From NCBI GenBank assembly GCA_031308135.1, contig JAHLJT010000631.1, positions 191,102,955 to 191,166,954 of the forward strand: a stretch of 64,000 nucleotides of DNA, written 5' to 3'. How positions within the stretch are numbered: position 1 is the stretch's first letter; every line of letters begins with the position of its first letter. The stretch is from Acheta domesticus. Lineage: Eukaryota > Arthropoda > Insecta > Orthoptera > Gryllidae. Shown here piece by piece: positions 11,766 to 22,513 of the stretch. A model generated the notes under the pieces. The model was not told where the DNA came from, searched no databases, and saw only the letters and a program-made list of their open reading frames with translations. The position numbers and the translations under genes are program-made.

Positions 11766-12010
11766 AGCCGCAGCGTTGCCGGTCCCTTGACTCCCCGCCC
11801 CGCCCCGCGCCCGCCCCGCCCCGCGCAGCCGTCTCGGGCCGTTATTCACGCTCGCTCCCGAGGAGCGCGCCCCCGGCGACGCGATTTGCTATTCCGGCCG
11901 CGGGCGGCGCCACCGTCGCGCGCGCCTAATTGTTATGGAAATGGGGCGGCACAGGCGAGGCGGTGTCGGGCCGAGAGCACAGGCGATGGCGTCGGGGGGT
12001 AAAGAGGTAG
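11766..12010. promoter_or_regulatory. CpG island at a strand-skew switch
   Basis: GC-rich and CpG-dense core (CCCCGCCCCG words, GCGCGCGCC). C exceeds G to its left and G exceeds C to its right, each for 1-2 kb. Such a switch at a CpG island resembles a bidirectional promoter with divergent transcription; an origin of replication is an alternative. No TATA or gene model is evident. Confidence 0.45.
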
Positions 12011-14080
12011 AAGCGACAGTGGCGAAGACGACAGCGGCAGGGCAGAGCTTGGGAGTGGTTATGGTAGACCTGTTGAGAACGGAGAAACGGAGAAAAATAA
12101 ATTGTTTATGCCTAATGGAAGCGAAATTATCTACGAATATAGGCGTATGTTACAGGAGATCGCGCAGTAACGGACGTAAGAGCTTCTGAAAGCGTATGGT
12201 GATATGAAAACAAGAACACTAGAGGAAATGATACGGAGATTGTGAGGACGATACTAGGCATCAACACGGCGGGTAGAGGAAAAGTTGCGCGTTAGATCAA
12301 AGCGTAGAGGAAATGAATTGTGTTTGGTAGGTAATGCAATTCATTTGTATAGTGGGATAATACAGTGCACTGCACTTCATCACTTAACCGCTACTTTACC
12401 ATTCGAGATAGTGAGAACGCTATTCACTGTTTTATCTTATTTCTGGCGTCTAGGAAAGCTATTTCGAGAAAACTATTTGCAGCTTTAAAAAAGGGGAAGT
12501 CGAGTAATAAAGGTGTGTTTTAGTAGCAAAAGATGGTATCTGAAACGTAAGAATTAAGATGACCAGGACTTTAACATTGCTAACAATTATAACAGCTAGG
12601 CATGTTGTAGTTATCATGTAGAGTCAGTGCTTTAAGAGCTACTAAATGAGCCAAGTTACTTCACTAGAATAGTGAATTAAGTCGTCCATCGTTACAAGGG
12701 CGAAGTGTGGCATAAAGGCGATAATATGTGCTGTGAACGGCGTGTGATGTTCAATAAGGGTCTACTTTAACGGAATGAGTAATGGAGAAGAGCGATCATA
12801 GTGAAGCTGTGATGAAAGGGTGAAAGCTAAGTTTGATGTATGATTACTGGCCTGCATCGTAAGGGGACAAGCAGGTGAATATGACGGGATGAAGATGTAT
12901 TAAAGGGCGGGGATGACTGGGAGAGAATACAGAAACACAAAAATTACATTAGGAAATGCGAGAGGGACAGAACCTGTTAGCAATTCAGTTTCCGAGGTTT
13001 GCGTCATGAGAAATATCAGTGATGATAGTAGAAGTCGATTAACAAATGATGAATTGTAGTTCTCTATTAATAGTTGAAGTGTTAAAAAGTGCTGAACAAT
13101 AGGAACAGATTTATGATAGATTCAGGAGTGTAAAATAAATGTTTCTTTGCAAAATATACTTTTCAGTGGTGTGAAAAGGAGGGTAGATCAGGGTGTAGGG
13201 AATTTTAAATGTGAGTAGTATTGAAGACTCGTGTAATGGGTGCTGACGTACGTGAGATCACACATTGTGGAAGAAGCATTGACACGTTGTAGATGGAGAA
13301 AGAGAGATAGTGGTGGCCGTATAACAGACGCTGAATAGTGATGATTTTATTGCAGCGTAAATCGAGAAGAATGAGAAATCCTCCCGAGTGTAGGCTGGCT
13401 AATAACTTCTGGCATCCGTCAAATGATCAGGGATAGCAGACAAGGGACAATTGCCAGATATTTAGCAGTGAAATGTGTGAACGTTATGAGGTATCGTTCG
13501 TTCCCTTTGTCGTGGATAAATCTTATGGCGACAATGGCATCTTGAGATGAGGTGTAAGAAATGGTCGGATGTGCAGCATTTTACAACCACTTAATAGCGA
13601 AGTGGTCATCGTTCTGAGAATGGAAATTGGGGAATGTAGAAGATATAATCGTTGATACGTGTGAAGGTAGAGGAAGGATTAGTGAAATAGTGATTAGCTG
13701 ATGTGCTAAGTCGACGTCGTCCGGCGGGATGCGGTTGTTAGAAGTCGTTGAAAGAACAACTTGTTAACTCGTTTCATAGGACATTGGTGAGACGAAGTGG
13801 GTGCAATTAGTGAATTGCGTCTAAATCACAGGTGAAAGGCAGACAGTTGCTGCTGATTGCTGGTTAACTTATGCTTACTCGAAAGCTTGCTGAGGGCGTG
13901 GGAAAGCATGGGAATGGGAAAGGGCATGGGAAGGCTTGCTGGAGAAGTGTGTAGTGGGCGGGGGGTAGACTAGGTAGCAGATTTTGGCGGTAAGCAGACG
14001 ACGTCGCGACGTCGAGTTGTAGCGGATGACGGGGACGCACGACTGTACGTAATGGGTCGAGATGTAAAAAATATTATACA
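12011..14080. other. purine-rich arm without gene
   Basis: Plus strand is G/A-rich and C-poor throughout (line 12,781-12,840 has 20 G and 4 C by my count). There is no repeat period and no convincing open frame; the longest frames are under 85 codons. It could be the transcribed side of the 11.9-kb island (intron or long non-coding RNA), which is inference only. Confidence 0.5.
13999..14014. other. 16-bp perfect palindrome
   Basis: CGACGTCGCGACGTCG is its own reverse complement. It carries two GACGTC (bZIP-like) cores. Single occurrence. Confidence 0.6.
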
Positions 14081-14574
14081 AAGTATAGTCTACCGTAAAT
14101 TGTTGTCATGATGTTGCATCATCGAACAGACGAAACGTTTTTCGTCGGTGTTTATACTCGTAAAATACTGTTTATATAAAATTAAACAAAATTTTTAAAA
14201 ATATTTATTTAAATATCATTGACTAATGAGGTAATTAGTGACTAAAATATGTTACAGGGATAATAACAGAACGGGCACATTTATTTATTTATTTATTTGC
14301 TCAAAAAACAGTAAATCTGTATATGACAAGTGGGGAAAGAGATTTCTGCGCACATTTTCGCACATTCATTGAAAAAGAATAGTTTGTTTGAAAAACAGTA
14401 CATTATGTCACAAGAGATTAACGTTTGACTTTGGCTAGAAATCCACTAAGATTTTTCTAATTCTTTGATCTGATTAACCACGTGGGCACAAACGGCAAAG
14501 ACTCTACCGTACCATTCAAGATACTTCTCGTTGTAGTACATACGGAATATGAAAAAGTCGAAAAGAAAATCCTG
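14081..14574. other. AT-rich DNA
   Basis: No gene seen. A short (ATTT)n run lies at 14,280-14,299. Confidence 0.5.
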
Positions 14575-14712
14575 TATTTGTTTAATTTTATTTATTTGTT
14601 TAATTGTATTATTTTGTTTAGTTTCATTTATTTGTTTAGTTTCATTTATTTGTTTAGTTTTATTTATTTGTTTAATTTTATTTATTTTTATTTATTTCAA
14701 TTTATTTTTTTC
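14575..14712. repeat. A/T minisatellite, TTTATTTGTTTAG units
   Basis: Tandem runs of roughly 18-20 bp built from ATTTATTTGTTTAGTTTC. The plus-strand frames crossing it (14482-14850, 14549-14983) read as FIYLFSFIYLF and arise solely from the repeat. Confidence 0.9.
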
Positions 14713-15010
14713 TGGCAATGCGCCTTTCGTGGCGTCTCGTCCAGCGCGCTCCCAGTGTGCTCAGCGCGAGGGCAGGGGTGGGGGGGAGGGGCGGGGTCTT
14801 GGGGGCGCGCGTGCACAGCCGCCCCGCAGCAGACATCAACAGCTCGTTAGGAGCAGCCGGGGGCGCCACCGGCGGGGGCGCGCCTCGCGTCGTCTTGGCG
14901 CAGAGATAGAGCTCCGAGGGCGAGCGAACGGCCAGATGATGTGGCAACACCGCGCACACGCGCGCACACACGCGCGCATGTAAAAGAGACAGGCTGGCGG
15001 CGCGGCGGTC
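14713..15010. promoter_or_regulatory. CpG-rich island, G-rich plus strand
   Basis: Sudden switch from AT repeat to GC-rich sequence with GGGGGAGGGGCGGGG words and alternating (CG)(CA) runs at 14,949-14,978. No coding sequence recognised. Confidence 0.4.
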
Positions 15011-15792
15011 GCCACAAAGGAGGCGAGAGAATCTCTCAGAGATAATGGACAAGAGAGATGGCGTGTTTGCGGCGTATGAAAAGCTGTTCTGCGAAGAAAG
15101 AAGAAGGTAGAAAGAAAGTAACGAAGCTGGGGTATTTTGGGTGAGAATGTTTACGGAACTAAAGTAGTATGTAGAACAGAACAGTAACAAAAAGGAGAAG
15201 AGAGTAATCAATAACTATAATTACATTTATTAAGTAATTTATTCGTAAGACTAACGATCTTTTATATTAAAAAATTAAAGCAGATTGAAAATATTAAAGC
15301 CACAAAATATCACAGGTAGAATTTTTCGGCCTGAAAGTATAATGTATTATTTAAAAGAGCACATATGAATTTTTAATTGGAATAATTTATAATATTTTTA
15401 AAATACACATAAACGTTTAATATAATGATACTCGATAGTGAAGAAAACATTTAATGAACAAATGTAACTGACCAGACTGGGTGGTGATTAGTTTGATAAG
15501 TGAAAGTGTTAAGTCAATTATATCATTTTTACAGTAGCCCTAAAACTCATAAGCACTGAATTCCTTCTTTGATTGCCAAACATCTTTTGTGACTCCAAAA
15601 TTCGATTTGTTTAAATCCTACTAAGAAACTAACTATGACCTTTTTACACTTTCATTGTCCCACCACTTTATCTTCCATTCATTTAACTTACTGCCTAATT
15701 CTTCGAAATATCCAACATATCCCACTGTACATCCTAGTATGTTATATTTTTTCTTCTCTTCCTCTCCATTTCCTTTTCTCTCACATTTCTTT
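15011..15792. other. intergenic DNA
   Basis: AT-rich after about 15,200 with nothing recognised. Confidence 0.5.
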
Positions 15793-16443
15793 CTATTGTG
15801 GCGCCGTGGCAACGTTTCCTAGTGGGCGGTATACCTGAGCCGGAAGCTGTAGTGAAAGAGCGCACCTGAGCTAAAAATAAAGAGGCGACCGACAGGATGT
15901 GACTCCTCCAGGAAACATCCCACGCAAACGAAGTTTTGAGAAAGGCTAGTGGCAAGTCTGGGACGATTGTGCAAGATTCCTTGAACTGGCTAGCCATTGA
16001 GCCTGGGGACGCCGTCAGCATGACGCTGGGTGGGGAGACGGAGGGAGACGGTGTATATAAGGCGGGCGCTTTCTGCGCTCGCTGAGATTCAGATAGATTC
16101 ATAGAGCTTCTTGTTAGCCGAGAGGCTGAATGGGATCTCCAGTGCACTCTAGCACGTGGTTTCTGAGGCGGAAACCGGTTTTGGCGGCGGATCATGTAGG
16201 TACGTGAATACCGGGGACTTAACGTCCGATTGTATCGCATCATGTGATGTACCTGCTTTCGAGCAGTGGCACTGGGCTGTAGGGCCTAGGTCGCGGGATT
16301 TTCGTAGCTAAGTGGAAGAGAAAGGTTGCAAGGGTTTAATTAGTATTTGTAAAATTTCTTTAATTGTTAAGTTTGTAAATAAATGTAAATATTGTTATCT
16401 TCAATGCAGTGTCTGTGTTATTCACTCCAGTATGTCTCACTAT
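15793..16443. mobile_element. solo LTR of an LTR retrotransposon
   Basis: The 643-bp unit 15,797-16,439 begins TGTGGCGCC and ends GTCTCA, fitting the TG...CA rule, and is flanked by CTAT on both sides (15,793-15,796 and 16,440-16,443), a 4-bp target duplication. In LTR order it carries a TATA box (TATATAA, 16,054-16,060), a likely start region about 30 bp downstream, and AATAAA at 16,378-16,383. No primer-binding site or internal region follows, so this is a solo LTR left by LTR-LTR recombination. Orientation is plus by TATA and poly-A order. Ty3/Gypsy origin is likely from the 4-bp duplication but not proven. Confidence 0.75.
16054..16060 (+). promoter_or_regulatory. LTR TATA box
   Basis: TATATAA within GC-rich U3-like sequence, 324 bp before the AATAAA of the same LTR. 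Confidence 0.7.
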
Positions 16444-16489
16444 CTCCTTCCCTTTTTTCTTTCGTCTTTTATTTTATCGCCTTAATAAA

Positions 16490-17558
16490 AACTTACGTAG
16501 CAAGTAGAAAGTATTGTATCTAAATCTTAAAACAAAGTACTGTAATGCTGCGGGAAAATTCGGCGGATTTTTGACAGACAACCTCATATTTGAACCTCAT
16601 GTTGCAACATCGTGTTTTTCCATGTAGAAAACTATTTCTTCTCGCACGTTGTATAGTCAGAAATCCAGTTTTGTAGATCTTTTATACTGACAATGCTATT
16701 GAATGCACCGGCAATTGTTCGTTCCTATGTTTTTCTTCAAAACTGCTGTTTCTCTACCAGTGTGCACAATCCGAAGACCCTGCGATTTTTGCCCCACAGA
16801 TATTTTGATTTTTAGATACGTCACGTTAAGCCTCAATACTATTTTTAAAACTTTTAGAAAAATTGCTTCAAACTGTTGATTTGAAGATTTTACTCTGATA
16901 GCGTTGAGAATGCTTAGAAAATGGTGCACATCACTACTTCATTGAACTCTGATTTCTCCAAAATTACAAAAATTTAAATTTTGTCGTCTTCCTACAACTC
17001 TAATATTAAAGATAGATATTGTTACCCTTCATTGAAATATTTTCTTGAAAGACAGAAGTTTAAATAAGGCCGTGCATTTTTGCAAAAGTATGAGTAGTTT
17101 TTCATATTTTTGCCTGAAATAGAGAAATGAAATATTTTTTTTTCAAAAAAATACATTTTTTCCTCGGGTTTGGGAAATAGAAGTTTAAAAATTTGCGCGT
17201 TTCATTTTCGGTGAATTTCTTATCAATAATTGCAAAAAATAATATTACAAAAGTACAAAATTGATGATAGATATTTTTGCCTTAATATTTGTTCTTTAAA
17301 AGTAGATCTAGAAATAATGTAAAAGGAAAATATCTGATTTTGTGAAATTGTAAATGCAAAAGTTCAACTTTTTCTGCACCAAAAGGGGAAGTTTCTCTAT
17401 GAGGCTGAAGATGTAGGGGTAGCGTGACCATCGTGTTAACTCTTAAGATTCGAAGTTCGATTTCCAGCATGAAGACAACCGGATTGAAATACTTTCGCAG
17501 ATTCGGATAGTGTAATATTACGTAAATACGTAACGGTCATAAATAACACGAGAAAGTA
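16490..17558. mobile_element. non-coding TIR element, copy 2 (diverged)
   Basis: Shares with copies 1 and 3 the entry block (ACGTAG...GTAATGCTGCGGGAAAA) and the recurring phrase ending GAAGATAGA/AAAGATAGA. It ends at CACGAGAAAGTA, matching the right end of copy 1. Its left TIR is decayed. A tRNA-like segment sits inside it at about 17,395-17,470. Confidence 0.6.
17395..17470 (+). repeat. tRNA-derived fragment (SINE head)
   Basis: GGGGTAGCGTGACCATCG resembles an RNA polymerase III A box and AAGTTCGATTTCC a B box, about 30 bp apart. The stem ends do not pair as in a real tRNA, so I take it as a SINE head or tRNA relic. Confidence 0.45.
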
Positions 17559-17587
17559 TGTTCTGTTCGTGTAGAACTACTATTTTT

Positions 17588-19161
17588 ACTTTCCCGTATA
17601 CGTACGTATACACGGAGTGACATACGTAGTATAGGGGAAGTTATGTAATGCTGCGCGAAAAAATGGCCAATTTTCGGCGGAAAAAAAATTAATTGCCGGA
17701 AAAAGTTAAACGGAAAAAGTGGATAAAACCAGTTGCTAAATTAAGAAAAAATAATCCCCTAACACGTGCTGCAGCCAGAAACCCTGTTTTGTGGGTCCTT
17801 GATACCGAAAAAACAATTGAAAGGAAAACGTCCGTCCGTCCGTCCGTCCGTCTGTGAACTCTGCTAGCGCCTAAACAATACGTACGATTTCTTCCAAAAT
17901 GGATATTCCTTGGTGGATCTGATTCTTCAAAGCTTTGAGATTTTGAAAAACATTCTTCAAAATTTGGGGGTACTTTATATAAAGCCCCCCGGGAATTTGC
18001 AAAATTTTCTCAAAAAACGGCTCCAAATGTTTTCTTTAAATTTCTTTAAGAATTAAAGAATGGAGTAACTTATTAACATGGCATAGGTCCGATTTTCACG
18101 TACAGCTCTGAATTTTCGAAAATTGTGTAAGTTTCAAATTTTTTCGGCGTCTTTCTCCAACTACAAAATTGAAGATAGAGACTTTTTCTTCAAATAAAAT
18201 TTGTTCTGCATATTGAGTTCTTTCATAAAGGTCATGTAAATGTTTTTCAAAATTTTGGTAGTTTTCGTGCAATATTGCGTGCAATATGTGCGATTTTAAA
18301 AAATTACAAAAACCAAGATTTTCTCAAAAACGGCTCCAAGGTTTTTTCTTTAAACTTTCGGTAGGGATAGTGGCAAATGTACTCTATCAGATGACATAAA
18401 AGCCATTTTGATCTATCGGTTGTTTTTTTTCAAAAATTACAAAAATGTAAATTTTTTTACTTGTCTCACGTCGTTAATATTTACTTTATCGGCGATTTTT
18501 TCACATTATTATATTTACGAGTATATATGCTTTAAATAATGTCCAGTAAAGTTTCTCGAAAACACTACTGTTTTCTGTGAAAAGTAGCTCAAATTTGGGC
18601 ATTTTCAGAAATGCTCAAACGCCATTTCCTCGTATATGGCTGCAAATTTTTTCTTGAAACTTTTGTAACGGATAGTGATAATTACACTCTTTAATATGAC
18701 GTCAAGTTTATTTTGAGGTTGTTTTTTTTTGAAAAATTACATAATTGTAATTTTTTTGAAAGATCTCTCACATCTTTAATATGCAGATTACCAGCAATTT
18801 GTAAACATTATTATATTTGTGAGTGTAAGTGCTTCAAATAACATCAAATAAAGTATTTTGAAAACTCAAAAATTTTCTGTGAAAATGAGCTTCAAATTTC
18901 GCATTTTTAGTAGTGCTAAAATGCTATTTTCTCTTAAAAGGCACATAATTTTTAAAAGAAAATTGCCATTTACGGCTATGTTTCTGTGTTCTTTAATATT
19001 ATAAAATTAATATTTTCGTTCTACCAATAGGAAACCGAAAAATTAAGAAAATGACCAAAAACATTTTTTTTTGGCGGTGATAGATGGTAGCTGGCAAGGA
19101 AGACTATGTCGCAATTCCGAATAGCTAGCGAAGACCCAAGGAAAAACTAATACGGGAAAGT
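17588..19161. mobile_element. non-coding TIR element, copy 3 (1574 bp)
   Basis: The termini are a perfect 12-bp inverted repeat, ACTTTCCCGTAT at 17,588 and its complement ending at 19,161. The interior matches copy 1 in the same order, including the CGTCTGTGAAC motif, here preceded by about five CCGT repeats (17,831-17,855). The internal duplicated block is at about 18,370-18,600 and 18,670-18,900. No transposase is visible. It abuts copy 2, suggesting tandem or adjacent insertion. Confidence 0.75.
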
Positions 19162-19319
19162 CTGTGCCATTCTGTAGCACCACTAGTTTATATTATCATT
19201 TCTTCTTTTTTAGCATTCATATTTTCCATTTTCTCAAGCTTGTATTTCTTCTCTCTCATTGGTTTTCCAATTTCACCCCTCCTCTTAACCCGTCTTTTCA
19301 TTTCTTATTTTTTCTCGCC

Positions 19320-19322
<3 letters not shown>

Positions 19323-19376
<54 letters not shown>

Positions 19377-19378
19377 AT
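19323..19378. repeat. (CT)n microsatellite
   Basis: About 25 CT dinucleotides with one interruption (GT) near the end. Confidence 0.95.
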
Positions 19379-19764
19379 ATTCTAGCAAAATAATAATGAA
19401 ATAAAGGAATGTCAATAACGCTGCCTCAAAAATAATGTATAATGCATGTAGTAAAAGCTCGAATTTTATTTTTCCCGTACGATTGCACCTTTTGAGCTAT
19501 TGGCCTCGTGTCGCAACATTTCTCACTCTCAACATAAAATGTCACTTTTACCACAAACATCATAAATAATTATTTTATACCGTGATCCACCTGAATTCTT
19601 CTCAGCTTTCCACCTTTCACCCAAAGGCCTGTGTCTCACACGGACCGTCCACCCTACACCAAAGAGAACTAGTGGTACTGTTGAACGGTACAGACTATCT
19701 CGTATTAGTTTTCTATTTCCTTGGGTCTGGTGCTCTTGTAGACAGGTGTTATGTTGATCTGACC

Positions 19765-20136
19765 TCATTTTTGCATTCCTATACTTGAGCACAAACATCT
19801 GAAATACGAGCGAGCAGTTCCTCTCTTTGTCTCCACTCTGCGCTTGTAGACTTCGCTCTTAAGCCAACCCCACAAACAATAATCGAATGGGGTAAGATCG
19901 GGTGACTTCGGTAGCCAAGCAATGTCTCCACGGCGACCGATCCAACGACCAGGATACGTTTCGTTGAGATACTGTGTCACTTGCCATACGGAATGTGCAA
20001 GAGTCCCGTCATGTTGAAAGTACAATCGAGCTCGTGTAGCCAAAGGGATACCCTCCACGCATTGTAGTAACACATTTTGAAGAAAATTAAGATACCGTGC
20101 TTCATTGACACGGCTATCTAAACCAACTGGACCAGC
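19765..20136 (-). pseudogene. DD41D mariner-related transposase, C-terminal fragment
   Basis: The minus-strand frame opens at about 20,136 right after a TAA. It reads RYLNFLQNVL, then ARLYFQHDGTLAHS, RWIGRRGDIAW and SPDLTPFDYCLWG before stopping at 19,765. The D of FQHDG and the D of LTPFD are 41 residues apart, which fits DD41D (rosa-like) mariner relatives rather than DD34D. The DNA-binding domain and first catalytic D are absent, and no TIRs are visible. It is an old truncated fragment, distinct from the mariner at 2.4-3.7 kb. Confidence 0.85.
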
Positions 20137-20339
20137 TTACACTGAAACGGTTAAGAAAAGGGCATGTGTTTATTAGAATTTTTTTGTTCAGAACCACCAA
20201 TAGTATCACCCCTCAAAGCATGTACCTTTCCTCCTGACTCATCCTGTTTGTAGTGAAATCTCGAATCACTCCGATCGCATTCCATTAACTGTCCCTACAC
20301 TATGTATATCAGTCTGTATATACGTACGTATACGAGAAT

Positions 20340-20722
20340 GTAAAAAAAAAAGCTGTCCCGCCGCCGCGCATGCGCAGACCTCTCGCGCTTTTATGACAGT
20401 TGCAGGGGGTTCGGGCGGTCGCTCTGCGGAGAGCGCGCGGTTCACCGCTAGCGCTGTGTGCTCCCTGCCCCCTCGGCCCCCGGTCCCGCGGCTCGTTCAT
20501 TATGCATGGCAGGGCGTGAAAAGTGGCGTCGGGGAGGAGCGGCGCGATGCGCGATGCAACTAGCCGCCCCGCGAATAGGCGCGCTCTGCGTGCATAACGC
20601 GCTCGGCGCGCCTTCCGCCTTGCGGCCGGCGCGTGCACACCACGCCGCGCCGCGCGCGCCACCGGTCGGCGGTGAAGTTGCTACGAGGCACGTTTGCGCG
20701 GCGTTGGGGGCGGGCATAAAAC
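20340..20722. promoter_or_regulatory. CpG island with NRF-1/Ewg-type site
   Basis: GC-rich, CpG-dense, with GCGCATGCGCA at 20,366-20,376, a perfect match to the palindromic NRF-1 (Drosophila Erect wing) consensus known from CpG promoters. A CATAAAA box-like word follows at about 20,715. Flanking open frames (20309-20662 and 20448-20717 on minus, 20458-20847 on plus) are GC-driven and overlap one another. A promoter is plausible; the gene it would serve is not visible. Confidence 0.5.
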
Positions 20723-20724
20723 GC

Positions 20725-20846
20725 CCTTTTGCTATTGATTTTGCTATTGCTATTGTTTTGCTATTGCTATTGGTTTGCTATTGCTATTGCTTTGCTATTG
20801 CTTTGCTATTGCTATTTGCTATTGCTATTGCCATTGCTTTTGCCTA
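20725..20846. repeat. (TTGCTA)n repeat
   Basis: About 20 copies of TTGCTA with occasional TTTTGC insertions, starting at the edge of the CpG island. Confidence 0.93.
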
Positions 20847-21884
20847 GTATTAGATTGATTGAAACGCTTTCCTACTCCCATTGTATGAGGAGGGATGAGG
20901 GTTCTTTCCTTCCAAGGAAGTTCCAACAAATAGCTCGCAAACAATGAAGAATTGTTTCTGAAAAGTTACCTTCAACAAAACCCTACCATTATTTCCTTCA
21001 TGTGAAATTGATTCAGCATACTTTGCACAATAACAATATTTACCAATAAATTTGCAAAGGATTTTAAGTCTTTCTCGTCGGAAACCACTGCCAACATTCT
21101 CTTTCCCATCTCCAATTCACAGACCTCAAACTTTACCTCTTATTGCAATAGGTAGGGTTTCCAGAACAAAAATACATGATTGTGTTTGCATTCTCCAAAG
21201 TTAATCTTTATATGTGTGCGTTTTCTAGCTGAATATTAAAGATTTGCTTTTGCAAACTGGTCACATCGTTCTCTGTTACCCCAGCAACCTCACTACGGAC
21301 GGTCATAAAACAAAACTAATGCTAACATTTGAAGGCTGCAGCCAGTTGCAAAATGGTATTAATTTCGATACAGTTTCAATAATGATACGGATTCTTGACC
21401 AATGACAGAGATGTTTACAAACCAAGTATTGATATCATTGATAATTGTTCTAGTAAATGTTTCGTTCGATTGTGTACATTAAAATTACATTTGATATTAT
21501 ATTATGCTCCCCAGTTTTAATTTCGTTTATTATTAGTAATTTTTTCTTGGAATATTATTTAAAATAAACTGGATCGTAATTTTACTTTCATCCTACTTGA
21601 CTAGCGCAGTACTCCCTCGTAGGTGGAATGGTGGCCAGAGCCACCTGCGGTAGCATGCGAGGGGTTGGGTTACGGAGCGTCCGCTAGGTGGCCGAGGGTG
21701 AACCCTTTATGTCAACGGCCACGAAACGATTCAATGTAAATGTGTAAAAGTCGTAGAAAAAGTACCGTATGAAACTACATGTAATGTATATTAATACACT
21801 CGAGCGAAGTTTACGATACTCGTGTATTAATACCCATCATTACATCATCGTTTAATAATGTACTATTGATTGGGATGGCTACCG
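20847..21884. other. AT-rich DNA
   Basis: No gene recognised. The region 21,600-21,720 is more GC-rich and contains GGTGGCCAGAGCCACC (a 6-bp-stem hairpin) but does not fold as a tRNA. Confidence 0.5.
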
Positions 21885-22441
21885 GCTTAGGTGGCTCAGG
21901 GTTCCAACTGGTGATACTGCAGTTCCTCTGACCAGGAGGTACTAGGGTTCGAGTCCCGACGGTGGCAGGATATTTTATAGTAGCTGTGTAGCTGAGTCGA
22001 GTTCTGACGCAGTTTGGAAGATAATTCTACGGCCAGGCTACTCTGATCGGTTGTTTTCGATGGTTCTCCGGTCAACACCAGGCGAATAGCTGAGCAGTAC
22101 ACTAATAATCGAGTCCCGATCCCCTCACGATTTTTCCTTCCTCTTTCGCGTCTTGTACTCACCCCTTACGCACACTAACACTTACATGCACTACACTACC
22201 ACACATATCGGGAGACGAGTCACGAGCTTAGAGCTTGTACTCGCTGGAGGCGGTGTCCTGCTGGTGGGTGATACCTGGTTGGAGAAATCGCCGCTAGCCG
22301 ACGTGTAGGTCGGCGCCAGAACTCGCCATCCAGCGGGGAAAGATTTTGACCACCTCCTGAGGAAAAATACTGTATGCAGTATACTTGCGGAACTAATGAG
22401 CTTTGCCGTTGACGCGTTTGTAACCACGAAATAATCAATTA
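21885..22441 (+). mobile_element. tRNA-derived SINE, ~550 bp family, copy 1
   Basis: The head has an A-box-like GTGGCTCAGG (21,891) and a B box GGGTTCGAGTCCCGAC (21,945-21,960), the Pol III promoter of a tRNA-derived SINE. The body includes the recurring phrases GAGCAGTAC, ACACTAACACTTACATGCAC and ACCTGGTTGG. The tail is AATAATCAATT. Seven members of the same layout occur in this window. The left edge of the large duplication falls inside this copy. Confidence 0.85.
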
Positions 22442-22513
22442 TCAAGTTATGTTTTCTACCATACGTAGCATATTGTAAAATAGGTTAATTGCTAATCTCA
22501 ACTCTAATGAGAG

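Noticed and set aside
10974..12002. 342-codon plus-strand frame
   Set aside because: Pyrimidine-rich low-complexity DNA; residue composition is only Ser, Pro, Leu and Phe with no recognisable domain.
21885..21975. Genuine tRNA gene
   Set aside because: A and B boxes are present, but acceptor and anticodon stems do not pair and a 550-bp repeated body follows, so it is a SINE head. The same applies to 40,852, 58,390, 33,060 and 17,395.
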